Source: Vibrio sp. S9_S30 (GTDB taxonomy: Bacteria; Pseudomonadota; Gammaproteobacteria; Enterobacterales; Vibrionaceae). From it: a stretch of DNA of 64,000 bases. The translations under genes and the position numbers were made by a program. The notes under the pieces were generated by a model, which saw only the letters and a list, made by a program, of their open reading frames with translations, was not told the origin of the DNA and made no database searches. This document shows, in pieces, positions 1 to 11,874 of this stretch; position 1 is the first letter of the stretch, and each line of letters opens with the position of its first letter. Where the stretch lies: contig NZ_JAAUWT010000010.1 of the NCBI RefSeq assembly GCF_014694455.1, positions 62,001-126,000 on the forward strand, read 5' to 3'.

Positions 1-1017
1 ACCCTGTTTTCTAAGCGAATCAGCACATTCAACAGCAGTATTAGAATCACCACAAATCAAAGGCTTGATAGGTGTCTCGGTATGAATAAAGCCAGGAACC
101 TCGGAAAGCACCTCGTCATAAGCGACGGATAGTTCATCCAATTTATCTCTCCGCCATTGCTGTTTTCGCATCATATCGATAGAGTGTATTAAGGCATGCG
201 CTTGAGAAGGTGGCATGGCTGTCGAGTAGACGTGATGCCGTGCAAACTGGGTCAGGTAATCCCCTAACTCGTGATCACACAATACGGCTGCACCCGATAG
301 ACCGGCTCCTTTGCCAAACGTCACTACCAAAACATCGGGTTGAACGCCAGCGGCATGACAACTTCCTTGCCCTTCAGCGCCCAAAACTCCGATACCATGA
401 GCATCATCCACCATCAAAGCGTTGTTAGAAGCCGACGCAATCTGGCTCAGTTGAGTAAGTGGAGACGTGTCACCATCCATGCTGAATACGCCTTCCGTCA
501 CTATTAATGCGTTCTCTTTGTTCACTAATAAACGTTTGAGATCACCTACATCATTGTGTCTAAAGCGCTTCATTAACGCAGGGCTGTGCATCCCTGCTTC
601 AATCAACGATGCGTGGTTCAACTTGTCTTGAAACAACCAATCGCCTTTCTCAAGCAAAGAATACAAAACGGCTTGGTTGGCACTGAATCCAGAGCTAAAC
701 AGTATGGCTCTATCAAAGTTTAACCAACAGCACAATGATTCTTCTAAACAACGATGAGCACGAGAATGCCCCGTCACAAGTGGCGATGCTGCACTCCCCG
801 CACCATAGTGATCCAAGCCGTCTTGCCACGCTTTAATCAGCGATTTATCGGTGGCTAAGCCTAGGTAGTCGTTACTGGAAAAATTGACGTAAGTGTGACC
901 GCCAAGCTGAAACCGAACACGGTTACCACCCGATAACGTCGAGAGGCGGCGAGTTAAGCCATTCTCCTCTCTTTGTTTTAGCTGGTTTCGTATTCTTTGC
1001 CTAAACGCTTGCATCAT
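1..1017 (-). CDS. bioF: 8-amino-7-oxononanoate synthase BioF, C-terminus outside window
   Basis: PLP enzyme that condenses pimeloyl-ACP with alanine to 8-amino-7-oxononanoate, the first ring-forming step of biotin synthesis in the cytoplasm. The reading frame is open to the left edge, so 339 residues are visible; the family is about 385 long, so only the C-terminus is missing. The PLP lysine is Lys236 in the TFGKGAG motif, and the SNDYLG and DDAHGIG motifs are present. The start, a double ATG at 1017, overlaps the end of bioB by 17 bases, which implies translational coupling in a bioBF operon. bioC and bioD would be expected just beyond the left edge. The identity is secure. Confidence 0.95.
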   Translation of the reverse strand, partial: MMQAFRQRIRNQLKQREENGLTRRLSTLSGGNRVRFQLGGHTYVNFSSNDYLGLATDKSLIKAWQDGLDHYGAGSAASPLVTGHSRAHRCLEESLCCWLNFDRAILFSSGFSANQAVLYSLLEKGDWLFQDKLNHASLIEAGMHSPALMKRFRHNDVGDLKRLLVNKENALIVTEGVFSMDGDTSPLTQLSQIASASNNALMVDDAHGIGVLGAEGQGSCHAAGVQPDVLVVTFGKGAGLSGAAVLCDHELGDYLTQFARHHVYSTAMPPSQAHALIHSIDMMRKQQWRRDKLDELSVAYDEVLSEVPGFIHTETPIKPLICGDSNTAVECADSLRKQG

Positions 1018-2053
1018 AGAATAAATCGTCTTTAGCGGGCCGAGCAGCAACACGCTCAACAACTCTGTCTAATAATTCATTCTCTTCGATTTCATCGGGT
1101 TTCTGACTAACGGTCTGGCTATTGATACCCAATTTCTTAAACAACATCATGTCTTTGTCTTCAGAAGGGTTAGGTGTAGTGAGAAGCTTGCACCCGTAAA
1201 AGACAGAATTGGCTCCCGCCATAAAGCAAAGTGCTTGCATCTGTTCGTTCATATTTTCACGACCAGCCGATAAGCGAACAGCGGACTTTGGCATCATAAT
1301 ACGGGCAATCGCAATGAGGCGAATGAAGTCAAATGGATCAACGTCGTCCACACTTTCTAGTGGCGTTCCTTTCACTTTAACCAACATGTTGATCGGAACG
1401 CTTTCAGGGTGAACAGGCAAGTTCGCTAATTCTACGAACAAACCCGCTCGATCATTGACGCTTTCCCCCATACCGATGATACCGCCTGAGCAGATCTTCA
1501 TGCCTGCATCACGAACGTGAGAAAGCGTATCTAAGCGATCTTGGTAGGTACGCGTCGTAATAATATTGCCGTAAAACTCTGGAGACGTATCGAGATTGTG
1601 GTTGTAATAATCCAGCCCTGCGGTTGCCAGCTCGCCTGCTTGATCGGGCGTTAGCATCCCCAGTGTCATACAGGTTTCCAGACCCATGTCTTTCACGCCT
1701 TTGATCATTTCTGTCAGATGAGGCATGTCACGATCTTTTGGGTTTTTCCATGCCGCCCCCATACAGAACCGTGTAGAACCTGCATTTTTTGCTTTCTTCG
1801 CCGCATCCAATACTCGCTCAACCTCCATCAAACGCTCTTTTTCAACGTCCGTTGTGTATCGAGCACTCTGTGGGCAGTATTTACAATCTTCAGGGCACGC
1901 ACCTGTTTTTATGGAGAGCAATGTACTGACTTGGACATGGTTGTGCTGTTGGTAATGTCTATGAACCACCTGGGCATCAAACAGCAGGTCCATAAAAGGC
2001 TTATCCATAAGGGCTCTGACTTCAGCATGAGTCCAGTTATGACGAACTTCCAC
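1001..2053 (-). CDS. bioB: biotin synthase BioB
   Basis: Radical SAM enzyme that inserts sulfur into dethiobiotin to make biotin. Cys53, Cys57 and Cys60 form the CxxxCxxC motif that binds the [4Fe-4S] cluster. Cys97, Cys128 and Cys188 are at the positions that ligate the sacrificial [2Fe-2S] cluster, and the arginine of the AVRLSAGR motif is also kept. At 350 residues it is normal length. It is the first gene of the leftward bio operon and overlaps bioF. Transcription starts in the gap shared with bioA, where a BirA operator is visible. Confidence 0.97.
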   Translation of the reverse strand: MEVRHNWTHAEVRALMDKPFMDLLFDAQVVHRHYQQHNHVQVSTLLSIKTGACPEDCKYCPQSARYTTDVEKERLMEVERVLDAAKKAKNAGSTRFCMGAAWKNPKDRDMPHLTEMIKGVKDMGLETCMTLGMLTPDQAGELATAGLDYYNHNLDTSPEFYGNIITTRTYQDRLDTLSHVRDAGMKICSGGIIGMGESVNDRAGLFVELANLPVHPESVPINMLVKVKGTPLESVDDVDPFDFIRLIAIARIMMPKSAVRLSAGRENMNEQMQALCFMAGANSVFYGCKLLTTPNPSEDKDMMLFKKLGINSQTVSQKPDEIEENELLDRVVERVAARPAKDDLFYDASV

Positions 2054-2117
2054 GTGCGTATCCTTAATTTTGATTATTGTTAATTGCTACTTGGCTAGTG
2101 TACTGACAACCGATAGA

Positions 2118-2151
2118 CTGTCAACATTGCAAAATCACCCATGGTTTACAA
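2118..2151. promoter_or_regulatory. BirA (biotin repressor) operator between bioA and bioB
   Basis: The right half GGTTTACAA (2143-2151) matches the enterobacterial bio operator half-site exactly. The left half CTGTCAACA (2118-2126) matches TTGTAAACC at 6 of 9 positions. The spacer is 16 bases, the same as in E. coli. The position between divergent bioA and bioB is the classical one, so biotin-loaded BirA probably represses both directions. Confidence 0.8.
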
Positions 2152-2190
2152 TTGGTTATTTATTAACCAAAAGGAGCTAAAGAGAACATC

Positions 2191-3468
2191 ATGGATTTAA
2201 CCTTCGACCGAGAGCACATCTGGCATCCCTACACTTCAACCCTTACACCTCTGACCTGCTATCCCGTGGTATCAGCCTGTGGAGTTAAGATTTACTTAGA
2301 AAATGGTCGCGAGCTTATTGATGGGATGTCTTCGTGGTGGTCGGCTATTCATGGGTACAACCACCCTACTCTGAATGAAGCCGCTAAATCGCAAATTGAT
2401 AAGATGTCTCATGTTATGTTTGGTGGTATGACTCATGAGCCCGCAATAAACCTTTGTAAAAAATTACTGAATCTAGCCCCAAGCAACATGGAGCATGTGT
2501 TCTTGGCGGATTCGGGATCGGTTGCGGTCGAGGTGAGCCTAAAAATGGCGTTGCAATACTGGCACGCCAAAGGTCAAAATCGACCCAAGTTTCTGACCCT
2601 TCGAAATGGTTACCATGGCGACACCTTTGCTGCGATGTCAGTCACCGATCCCGATAACTCCATGCACAGCTTATATAAAGGGTTCTTGCCTGAGCATTTG
2701 TTCGCCGACAACCCAAAAACAGGCTTTTTTGAACCTTGGGACGCCACAGATATCAATGACTTTGAACGGCAACTCAAAACTCATCACAAAGATATTGCAG
2801 CGGTTATCCTTGAACCGATAGTGCAAGGAGCGGGAGGAATGAATATTTATCACCCTCGGTTCTTATCGGAGGTGCGTAAACTTTGCGACCAATATGATGT
2901 GCTCCTGATTCTAGATGAAATCGCCACGGGGTTTGGCCGGACAGGGAAAATGTTTGCCTGTGAACACGCCGATGTTCTTCCGGATATTCTATGCGTCGGT
3001 AAAGCCCTAACAGGGGGCTACATGACCTTGTCTGCCACCCTTACCTCTAAACACGTCGCAGATACAGTTTGTGGTGGGGAAGCCGGTTGCTTTATGCATG
3101 GTCCAACCTTTATGGCGAACCCACTCGCTTGTGCGGTTGCAGACGCAAGTTTAGGGCTGCTAGAAGACGGGAGCTGGTCGCGACAGGTTTCGGCGATTGA
3201 AGCCCTGTTTTCCGAAAAACTGCCCACTTTAAAACATCACACACGCGTCAAAAATGTTCGATGGTTGGGTGCCATAGGCGTCGTTGAAACTCACGAGAAT
3301 GTGGACATGGAATCGATTCAAAAACATTTTGTTGACCACGATGTTTGGATCCGCCCTTTTATGAACAGAATCTACCTAATGCCTCCGTACATTAGTGAAC
3401 CAGAACATATAGAAAAACTGATAGGCGCTATTGCAAGCGCGCTCGATATTGATGCTTGCTTTCAATAA
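2191..3468 (+). CDS. bioA: adenosylmethionine-8-amino-7-oxononanoate aminotransferase BioA
   Basis: Class III PLP aminotransferase that uses S-adenosylmethionine as amino donor to turn 8-amino-7-oxononanoate into 7,8-diaminononanoate. The N-terminal HIWHPYTS motif, the WWSAIHGYNHP stretch near residue 50, the LDEIATGFGRTG motif with Asp242 and the PLP lysine Lys271 in VGKALTGG are all present. It has 425 residues, the usual length. An AGGAG Shine-Dalgarno (2170s) precedes the ATG. It is transcribed divergently from bioBF under the shared BirA operator and ends in an intrinsic terminator. Confidence 0.97.
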   Translation: MDLTFDREHIWHPYTSTLTPLTCYPVVSACGVKIYLENGRELIDGMSSWWSAIHGYNHPTLNEAAKSQIDKMSHVMFGGMTHEPAINLCKKLLNLAPSNMEHVFLADSGSVAVEVSLKMALQYWHAKGQNRPKFLTLRNGYHGDTFAAMSVTDPDNSMHSLYKGFLPEHLFADNPKTGFFEPWDATDINDFERQLKTHHKDIAAVILEPIVQGAGGMNIYHPRFLSEVRKLCDQYDVLLILDEIATGFGRTGKMFACEHADVLPDILCVGKALTGGYMTLSATLTSKHVADTVCGGEAGCFMHGPTFMANPLACAVADASLGLLEDGSWSRQVSAIEALFSEKLPTLKHHTRVKNVRWLGAIGVVETHENVDMESIQKHFVDHDVWIRPFMNRIYLMPPYISEPEHIEKLIGAIASALDIDACFQ

Positions 3469-3503
3469 TTTGAAAAATAGCCGCGACTCTGAATGATAAG
3501 TAC

Positions 3504-3531
3504 AAAAAAGCTGACACAAAGTCAGCTTTTT
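3504..3531. terminator. bidirectional intrinsic terminator between bioA and serS
   Basis: The stem AAAAAGCTGAC/GTCAGCTTTTT has an ACAAA loop and T-runs on both strands. It lies between the convergent ends of bioA and serS and probably serves both. Confidence 0.85.
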
Positions 3532-3564
3532 CACTTTTATACTAGGGTCTTGCTAACTCGCCAA

Positions 3565-4923
<1,359 letters not shown>

Positions 4924-4963
4924 CTACTGAGAAAATTATCTCGCTAAAGATATCCAAAAAGCG

Positions 4964-6310
4964 CTACTTTTCATAGCGCTTTTGTGGGCTTTTTGCGTCC
5001 AAAGAGGAGAGATAATCTAACTTTTCGCCGATTTTGGTCTCTAAGCCTCGATTTGTTGGAAAATAGTAACGAGTCTCTGCCATTTCAGGAGGGAAATACT
5101 GCTCACCTGCCGCGTAAGCACCCGGCTCATTATGTGCGTAACGGTACTCCTCTCCATAACCGAGATCTTTCATCAGACTGGTCGGCGCATTGCGAAGATG
5201 GGGTGGGACTTCGTATTCAGGGTGGTTTTGTGCATCTCGCAGAGCTTGTTTCCAAGCGTTATATACCGCGTTGCTTTTAGGCGCACAGGCTAAATACACA
5301 ATGGCCTGTGCAATGGCTCGCTCACCTTCGGCAGGTCCTACTCTAGAAAAGCAGTCCCAAGCAGATAACGCAACTTGCATTGCTCTTGGGTCGGCATTGC
5401 CGATGTCTTCAGAGGCTATGGCAAGTAATCGACGCGCCACATACAGGGGATCGCAGCCTGCATTGATCATCCGTGCTGCCCAATATAATGCGGCATCAGG
5501 ATTAGAGCCCCGAATGGATTTATGAAGCGCTGAGATCAGGTCATACCAAATATCACCTTTATTATCGAAACGAGCAACCTTTTCCCCTGCCACTTCCGCG
5601 AGTAATGGCAAGGTAATTTGCTTTATGTCATCCCTCTCTGTTGCCATATCAAATAACAGCTCAAGATAGTTAAGTGACATTCTGGCATCGCCGTTAACCA
5701 GCTCTGATAAACGGTCTAACACGCCCTCTTCGAACTCTGCGGATTCTTTACCTAGCCCTCGTTCTTCATCTGCCAGCGCTTGCTTGAGAACATTAAGAAT
5801 GTCCTCTTCCTTTAGCGAGGATAATTTGTAAACTCGCGCCCTTGAAAGAAGCGCGTTATTCAGTTCAAAGGAAGGGTTTTCGGTTGTCGCACCGATGAAA
5901 GTAACAGTGCCATCTTCAATATGAGGCAAAAATGCATCTTGCTGGCTCTTATTAAAGCGGTGGACTTCATCGACAAACAGAATGGTTTTTCTGCCTGCGA
6001 CTTTGTTGTCACGGGCTTTCTCAATGGCAATACGGATATCTTTAACGCCAGAGGTCACGGCCGAAACGCGTTCAACTTCCGCATTCGCATAATTAGCTGC
6101 GACTTCAGCGAGCGTCGTTTTGCCTGTACCTGGTGGCCCCCATAGGATCATCGAGTGTAAGTGCCCTGCCTCCAAAGCACGACGTAGAGGCTTGCCCTCA
6201 CCCAAAATATGTTGCTGACCAATGTATTGCTCAACAGTTTCTGGTCGCATACGTGCGGCTAAAGGGCGAAAGTCCTCGTCACCAGAAAAGTCGAGCGAAT
6301 AGTTACTCAT
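4964..6310 (-). CDS. rarA: replication-associated recombination protein RarA (MgsA), AAA+ ATPase
   Basis: AAA+ clamp-loader-like ATPase that acts at stalled replication forks and DNA ends. It has Walker A GPPGTGKT at residues 58-65, Walker B FVDEVH near 112-117, the sensor [10 protein letters not shown], and the C-terminal tetramerisation region with the SEDIGNADP motif. It has 448 residues, typical of the family. Its ATG shares one base with the lolA stop (TAATG), so the two are translationally coupled. The ftsK-lolA-rarA-serS order is conserved in gammaproteobacteria. Confidence 0.96.
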   Translation of the reverse strand: MSNYSLDFSGDEDFRPLAARMRPETVEQYIGQQHILGEGKPLRRALEAGHLHSMILWGPPGTGKTTLAEVAANYANAEVERVSAVTSGVKDIRIAIEKARDNKVAGRKTILFVDEVHRFNKSQQDAFLPHIEDGTVTFIGATTENPSFELNNALLSRARVYKLSSLKEEDILNVLKQALADEERGLGKESAEFEEGVLDRLSELVNGDARMSLNYLELLFDMATERDDIKQITLPLLAEVAGEKVARFDNKGDIWYDLISALHKSIRGSNPDAALYWAARMINAGCDPLYVARRLLAIASEDIGNADPRAMQVALSAWDCFSRVGPAEGERAIAQAIVYLACAPKSNAVYNAWKQALRDAQNHPEYEVPPHLRNAPTSLMKDLGYGEEYRYAHNEPGAYAAGEQYFPPEMAETRYYFPTNRGLETKIGEKLDYLSSLDAKSPQKRYEK

Positions 6311-6915
6311 TAATTGCCACGCTCATCATAGACTTCCACACCTTTTGGGGGAGTAAAAGTGAAGCGTTCCTGGGCTGGCGTTTTTATCGTGATCGTATTA
6401 AAGGTAAACTGGCTTATTTGCCCATCTTGTTCGACAACCGAAAAGCCTTCTATTTTGCCTTTAGCCGTTACATCGATAATAAATTGCCCTTGCGTGGCAT
6501 TTTCTGATACTGGCTCAAGCGTAAAGCGGTTATCTTTTTGAGAGACGTGGTAATTATCCCAATCACTTTGTCTATTTCGAGTAAGCAGCACAAATGGGGT
6601 TTGCCCTATTGCCTGTTTTTGATTGTAAATGCTCACCTGCTCCAAGAAAGGTTCGTAATACCAAACCACGTCACCATCAGAAATCAATTCAGTTTCATCA
6701 GGCTCAATTGTTGACCACCGAAACATACTTGGACGTGCAATGTCTGCTGTACCAGAAACCCGTTGGATCACTTCGCCATCAGGCGCTGTCACAATTTGTG
6801 AAAATGAAGCGCTGAATCCTTCTGTTTTACTCAATCGTTCGCTTAGTTCAGATTTAGGTGATGCCGATACCGACATCGATACACTAACCGTCAATAAAAT
6901 AAGCCATTTCTTCAT
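6310..6915 (-). CDS. lolA: outer-membrane lipoprotein carrier protein LolA
   Basis: Periplasmic chaperone that takes lipoproteins from LolCDE and delivers them to LolB at the outer membrane. Residues 1-18 form a Sec signal peptide (KK, hydrophobic core, SASA end). The mature part is an incomplete beta-barrel with aromatic residues (FRW, WYYEPF) typical of the family. At 201 residues it is normal length. It lies 62 bases after ftsK and overlaps rarA by one base, so all three are probably cotranscribed. Confidence 0.95.
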   Translation of the reverse strand: MKKWLILLTVSVSMSVSASPKSELSERLSKTEGFSASFSQIVTAPDGEVIQRVSGTADIARPSMFRWSTIEPDETELISDGDVVWYYEPFLEQVSIYNQKQAIGQTPFVLLTRNRQSDWDNYHVSQKDNRFTLEPVSENATQGQFIIDVTAKGKIEGFSVVEQDGQISQFTFNTITIKTPAQERFTFTPPKGVEVYDERGN

Positions 6916-6977
6916 TTAAAATCTCTTTTGACTGATACCAATAATGAATTGGACAACGTTTTTTTATTTCTGTTTCG

Positions 6978-9857
6978 TTAATCTTTAATGGGCGGTGGGG
7001 CAAGTACCTCTCGGTTGCCATTATGACCAGGAGCGCTCACAATGCCTTGCGCTTCAAGTTGTTCCACAATCCTAGCTGCGCGGTTGTAACCAATCTTGAA
7101 TCGACGCTGCACCCCCGACACCGAACCACGTCTACTTTCAACCACATGTTCCACCACTTGATCAAACAACGGGTCGACATCTTCATCCGACTCCATGGCT
7201 TCACCTGGCAGCAATGTATCTGCCGTCTGCTCACCGTTGGTTATCTCATCAATATACTCCGGTTTACCTCGAGCTTTCCAATCATTCACAACGGCATGAA
7301 CATCGTCATCGGAAGCAAACGCCCCGTGAACACGAATCGTGTGACTCGACCCCGGAGGAAGGTAAAGCATATCACCCATTCCAAGCAGTGATTCAGCACC
7401 ACCTTGATCAAGAATGGTTCTTGAGTCCGTTTTCGTTGATACAGTAAAGGCTACACGCGTGGGTATGTTCGCTTTGATTAAGCCGGTGATCACATCAACA
7501 GATGGACGCTGAGTGGCTAAAATTAAATGCACACCTGCGGCACGTGCTTTCTGTGCTAGCCGAGCAATCAGTTCTTCAACTTTTTTCCCCACCACCATCA
7601 TGAGATCCGCAAATTCATCCACAATAACCACGATGTAAGGAAGCTTCTCTAGTAGTGGTGGCAGTTCATCCATGCTGTCACCCGGCTGCCAAAGGGGATC
7701 ATGGATTGGGTGTCCTGCCTCCGCCGCCATTTTTAGCTTTTCGTTGAACCCTTTGATATTTCTAACACCAAGAGCAGACATGAGCTTGTAACGACGCTCC
7801 ATTTCCCCCACACACCAGCGCAAAGCATTCGACGCATCTTTCATGTCTGTGACCACTTCCGAAAGCAGGTGCGGAATGCCCTCATAGATCGAAAGCTCCA
7901 ACATTTTCGGGTCTATCATGATAAATCGAACATCTTCTGGCTTCGATTTATAGAGCATACTTAAAATCATGACATTCACGCCAACAGACTTACCTGAACC
8001 TGTTGTACCGGCAACGAGTACATGCGGCATTTTCGCTAAGTCGGCGACAACGGCTTCCCCAGCAATATCCTGACCAAGTACCACTGTTGTTGGAGAAGTG
8101 GCATTTTCAAACTGTGGGCTGTTAATCACATCAGACAAATAGACTGTCTGGCGGCTCATATTCGGTAATTCCAATCCAACATAGGGTTTGCCCGGAATCA
8201 CTTCAACCACGCGTACAGCCATAGCGGAAAGAGAGCGCGCTAAATCCATAGACAAACTGGATATACGGCTTACTTTTACGCCCGGAGCCAAATCCAACTC
8301 GAAACGAGTAATAACTGGACCTGGGAAAATATCAACAACCTTTGCCGTAATCTTGTAGTCGGATAGCTTCGATTCAACCAAACGAGCAATCTCTTCCAGA
8401 GCGGCTCTATCGATATGATTCTCGCGCTTCTCAGGGTGATACAACAACTCAAGCGTCGGCATGGGAGAAGTAGGCTTGGGTAATGTTTGCTCTTTTTGAA
8501 CAAGGAATGGGTTTTGGCTTGCAGCAACAGTTTGCTGCGCTTCTGCGACCAGTGATTGAAATGCAGCGATATCAGGGTCACCGTCCATTACTTCTTCAAC
8601 ATCGTCATTAGGAACGGGCTCTAACTCATTCAATTTATCACTAGAATGAAAGGATGCTTCCATTGACGAACGACTTTCTTCCTGTTCAATACGGTTGGAT
8701 TCGGTGTCAAACTCAGAAATGATTGGGGTACTCTCTTCGATTTCAATATTGTCGAAGTTGATGGTGTCATGTACATCTCGCTCAATCTCTTCGACTTCGG
8801 CTGTGTTTTCACTGACATGAATATCGCTTATTGCAACTGCATCAGCACCCTCAGCGTAATCGTTCGCCTGCTCTGCTTGATAAGTCAGTTCTTCGATGGT
8901 TGCATTAGGAGAAAGGGTCCGCCCTTCATTTTGTTCATGCACACCCTTCTCGGAGCCAGCAACTGTAGCCATCTGCTCATTGACCGGAAGATCATATGAT
9001 CCCCCTCTGTGAACCGATTGTGGAAGGTGAATATTGTACCTTGATTCAACGTAACCATCTCCATCGTCCAGCGGTGAGAAAGTCGGTTCACTGTTGTCGA
9101 CGGGATCTTGGCGCTGACTTTCGGTGTCCAACGTAGGCAATATGGGTTCTGGATGATCGAAATCTTTACGTTCTGGATCTTGTAATGTTGGTTTAATGTG
9201 TTCTTCTTTAGATCCACGTAGCAAGTTTATTAGCCAAGCACAGCATGAAATAAACGAGCGACCTATCCATTCCACGATAGATAACCAAGAAATCCCCGTT
9301 AGAAGAGTAAAGCCAGCACCCCACAGAAATAGTAAAACCAGCGTTGTGCCAAGAAAGTTAAATGCAGGTAACGCTAGATTAGTGATCACATCACCAATCA
9401 CACCACCAGATGAGAAATACCAAATATCATCAAAGTTAATATCAGCAAGACCACAACTCGTGATAATAACGATAGTCAGACCAAGGAGACGTGTCCCCCA
9501 CAACATAAAGTCGATTGGCTCATCTTCTGCCCTTTTGCGAAAGAACACCCAAGTCATCACAGAAATAGCAATTGGAAGGGGATAGGCAATAGAGCCAAAA
9601 ACAAAGAAAAGACTGTCTGCTACCCAAGCGCCGAATTGACCACCTAGATTTTTTACTTCCCCTCCCCATGCGGTTTGTGACCATGAAGGATCAGCTGGGT
9701 CAAAGGAAAGCAAAGCAATAGAAATTAGAATTGCTGTAAGACAACCTAATATGAAGCAGCAATCGCGAAGTCGTTGTAGCCCATTTAATCGATGAGGCAA
9801 GGTCTCTTCTTGGGACTTTATGATGGTTTCAACCTTTTCTTTGTTCTCTCTGAACAT
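6978..9857 (-). CDS. ftsK: DNA translocase FtsK
   Basis: Septum-anchored hexameric DNA pump that clears the terminus region and activates XerCD at dif. The N-terminal ~200 residues hold about four membrane segments. Residues ~220-480 are a low-complexity acidic linker rich in E, D, S and Q. The motor domain has Walker A GTTGSGKS near residue 617 and Walker [13 protein letters not shown]. The C-terminal ~65 residues are the gamma winged helix that reads KOPS ([20 protein letters not shown]). Its 959 residues are shorter than the 1329 of E. coli because the linker is shorter. It heads the leftward operon. Confidence 0.97.
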   Translation of the reverse strand: MFRENKEKVETIIKSQEETLPHRLNGLQRLRDCCFILGCLTAILISIALLSFDPADPSWSQTAWGGEVKNLGGQFGAWVADSLFFVFGSIAYPLPIAISVMTWVFFRKRAEDEPIDFMLWGTRLLGLTIVIITSCGLADINFDDIWYFSSGGVIGDVITNLALPAFNFLGTTLVLLFLWGAGFTLLTGISWLSIVEWIGRSFISCCAWLINLLRGSKEEHIKPTLQDPERKDFDHPEPILPTLDTESQRQDPVDNSEPTFSPLDDGDGYVESRYNIHLPQSVHRGGSYDLPVNEQMATVAGSEKGVHEQNEGRTLSPNATIEELTYQAEQANDYAEGADAVAISDIHVSENTAEVEEIERDVHDTINFDNIEIEESTPIISEFDTESNRIEQEESRSSMEASFHSSDKLNELEPVPNDDVEEVMDGDPDIAAFQSLVAEAQQTVAASQNPFLVQKEQTLPKPTSPMPTLELLYHPEKRENHIDRAALEEIARLVESKLSDYKITAKVVDIFPGPVITRFELDLAPGVKVSRISSLSMDLARSLSAMAVRVVEVIPGKPYVGLELPNMSRQTVYLSDVINSPQFENATSPTTVVLGQDIAGEAVVADLAKMPHVLVAGTTGSGKSVGVNVMILSMLYKSKPEDVRFIMIDPKMLELSIYEGIPHLLSEVVTDMKDASNALRWCVGEMERRYKLMSALGVRNIKGFNEKLKMAAEAGHPIHDPLWQPGDSMDELPPLLEKLPYIVVIVDEFADLMMVVGKKVEELIARLAQKARAAGVHLILATQRPSVDVITGLIKANIPTRVAFTVSTKTDSRTILDQGGAESLLGMGDMLYLPPGSSHTIRVHGAFASDDDVHAVVNDWKARGKPEYIDEITNGEQTADTLLPGEAMESDEDVDPLFDQVVEHVVESRRGSVSGVQRRFKIGYNRAARIVEQLEAQGIVSAPGHNGNREVLAPPPIKD

Positions 9858-9891
9858 ATACCAACTTTATACTTATTGATTTCAAAAACGC

Positions 9892-9915
9892 ACCGAGCGG
9901 CAATAGCCGCTCGGT
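9892..9915 (-). terminator. intrinsic terminator downstream of lrp
   Basis: The 10-bp stem ACCGAGCGGC/GCCGCTCGGT has a four-base loop and, on the minus strand, is followed by a short T-run. It lies about 175 bases beyond the lrp stop and just before ftsK. Confidence 0.75.
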
Positions 9916-10089
9916 TTGTTAGATGATTTAACCACATCAAGCCATAAAACCCAATCTCTGTTCGGCTCGCAAACCCGATAAACGGGCAATTTACCAAACA
10001 AAATAAGGACAATGGATTAACGTAACTTCTGAAGTTGAATCCAGATCTCAATCGAATTCGCCACTACTCAACAGAAATTACGCTTGCAC

Positions 10090-10584
10090 CTATCGAGTTT
10101 TAATAACCAACTGATTGGTCTGCTTAACTTCTTCCATAACCACATATGTGCGGGTATCGTTAACGCCGGGTAAACGCAGAAGCGTGTCACCTAACAATTT
10201 ACGGTAGGCACTCATGTCTGATACACGGGTTTTTAAAAGATAGTCAAAATCGCCTGAAACTAAGTGACATTCTTGAATGTCATCCAGTTTTTGTACCGCA
10301 TGATTAAATTGTTCGAACACGTCTGGCGCGCCTCGATTTAACGTAATCTCAACAAATACCAATAGTGATGCATCTAGATACTGAGGATTCAGCAAAGCTG
10401 TGTATCCAGTAATGTATCCTTGTCTCTCCAATCGACGCACACGTTCTAGACATGGCGTTGGAGACAACCCCACTCTCTTTGATAACTCAACATTCGAAAT
10501 ACGACCATCTTTCTGAAGTTCGTTAAGAATGTTTCTGTCAATACGATCTAATTCCTTGGACGGCTTCTTGTAGTTATCCACCAT
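10090..10584 (-). CDS. lrp: leucine-responsive regulatory protein Lrp
   Basis: Global feast/famine regulator that controls amino-acid metabolism. It has an N-terminal winged HTH (residues ~15-65, LDRIDRNILNELQKDGRISNVELSKRVGLS split around the turn) and a C-terminal RAM ligand-binding domain with the SGDFDYLLKTR motif. At 164 residues it matches E. coli Lrp in length and closely in sequence. It is divergent from ald with a 155-base AT-rich gap, so Lrp probably controls ald and itself from there. Confidence 0.95.
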   Translation of the reverse strand: MVDNYKKPSKELDRIDRNILNELQKDGRISNVELSKRVGLSPTPCLERVRRLERQGYITGYTALLNPQYLDASLLVFVEITLNRGAPDVFEQFNHAVQKLDDIQECHLVSGDFDYLLKTRVSDMSAYRKLLGDTLLRLPGVNDTRTYVVMEEVKQTNQLVIKTR

Positions 10585-10739
10585 TTTTTATCCCACCTTA
10601 TTACTTCCTTGCAAAAAAATATACTACAACTTTTTAATATTCAGTATCAAATTTTTCAAACACAACTCTATACTAGACATTAATTCGACGGAATTACCCT
10701 ACACATAGATAATACAACCAAAAATATTGAGGAGTCAGG

Positions 10740-11864
10740 ATGATTATTGGCATACCAAAGGAAATCAAGAACCACGAATACAGAGTGGGAATGATTCCAT
10801 CTAGTGTGAGAGAACTTATCTCTCACGGTCACCAAGTCATTGTCGAAACGAATGCCGGTAGTGGTATCGGTTTTTCCGATCAAGACTATATTGCCGTAGG
10901 TGCATCCATTCTTCCTACTGCTGCTGACGTTTTCGCGAAAGCAGACATGATTGTTAAGGTTAAAGAACCTCAAGCCGTCGAGCGCGCTATGCTGCGTGAG
11001 GGGCAAATATTGTTCACATATTTACACCTAGCACCAGATTTTCCACAAACCGAAGAGCTTATCAAGAGCAAAGCTGTCTGCATAGCGTATGAGACTGTAA
11101 CAGATAATATGGGTCGTCTGCCACTTTTAGCACCAATGTCTGAAGTTGCGGGCCGTATGTCGATTCAGGCAGGCGCTCAAACTCTTGAAAAATCAAAGGG
11201 TGGACGCGGTTTACTTTTAGGCGGCGTACCCGGTGTGGAACCAGCAAAAGTCGTGATCGTTGGCGGTGGCGTAGTCGGTTCAAATGCGGCTCGTATGGCG
11301 GTAGGTTTGCGTGCAGACGTTACCATTTTGGACCGCAGCATTGACACCCTTCGCGCTCTAGATGAAGAGTTCCAAGGTCGCGCGAAAGTCGTTTATTCTA
11401 CTGAAGACGCACTTGAAAAGCATGTACTTGAAGCGGATCTCGTGATTGGTGCGGTACTTATTCCGGGTGCAGCAGCACCTAAGTTGATTACGAAAGACCA
11501 CATCAAACGTATGAAGCCAGGGGCAGCGGTAGTGGATGTGGCCATCGACCAAGGCGGTTGTTTTGAAACATCAAAAGCAACGACACATGCTGAACCAACC
11601 TACATCGTTGATGACGTTGTTCACTACTGTGTTGCCAACATGCCTGGTGCCGTAGCGCGAACGTCTACTTTTGCACTAAATAATGCAACATTACCTTATA
11701 TTATAAAACTGGCGAACAATGGTTACGCGAAAGCACTTCTTGCAGACAAAGGTTTACTTGAAGGGTTGAACGTTATTCACGGTAAAGTCACGTGTAAAGA
11801 AGTTGCTGCAAGCTTTGATCTAGAATACATTGAAGCAAAACAAGCAATTGCAATGTTCAACTGA
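10740..11864 (+). CDS. ald: alanine dehydrogenase
   Basis: NAD-dependent enzyme for the reversible oxidative deamination of L-alanine to pyruvate and ammonium. The pyruvate-binding and catalytic residues known from the family (Arg15, Lys75, His96, Asp270) are all at their expected positions, and the dinucleotide loop GGGVVG is at residues 175-180. It has 374 residues, standard length. The start has a GGAGTC Shine-Dalgarno 5 bases upstream. It is divergent from lrp, which probably activates it in response to amino acids. Confidence 0.96.
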   Translation: MIIGIPKEIKNHEYRVGMIPSSVRELISHGHQVIVETNAGSGIGFSDQDYIAVGASILPTAADVFAKADMIVKVKEPQAVERAMLREGQILFTYLHLAPDFPQTEELIKSKAVCIAYETVTDNMGRLPLLAPMSEVAGRMSIQAGAQTLEKSKGGRGLLLGGVPGVEPAKVVIVGGGVVGSNAARMAVGLRADVTILDRSIDTLRALDEEFQGRAKVVYSTEDALEKHVLEADLVIGAVLIPGAAAPKLITKDHIKRMKPGAAVVDVAIDQGGCFETSKATTHAEPTYIVDDVVHYCVANMPGAVARTSTFALNNATLPYIIKLANNGYAKALLADKGLLEGLNVIHGKVTCKEVAASFDLEYIEAKQAIAMFN

Positions 11865-11874
11865 GAACGGTAAC

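Noticed and set aside
9818-10051. 77-codon minus-strand ORF between lrp and ftsK
   Set aside because: It overlaps the lrp terminator and the ftsK start and has no ribosome site or protein-like pattern.
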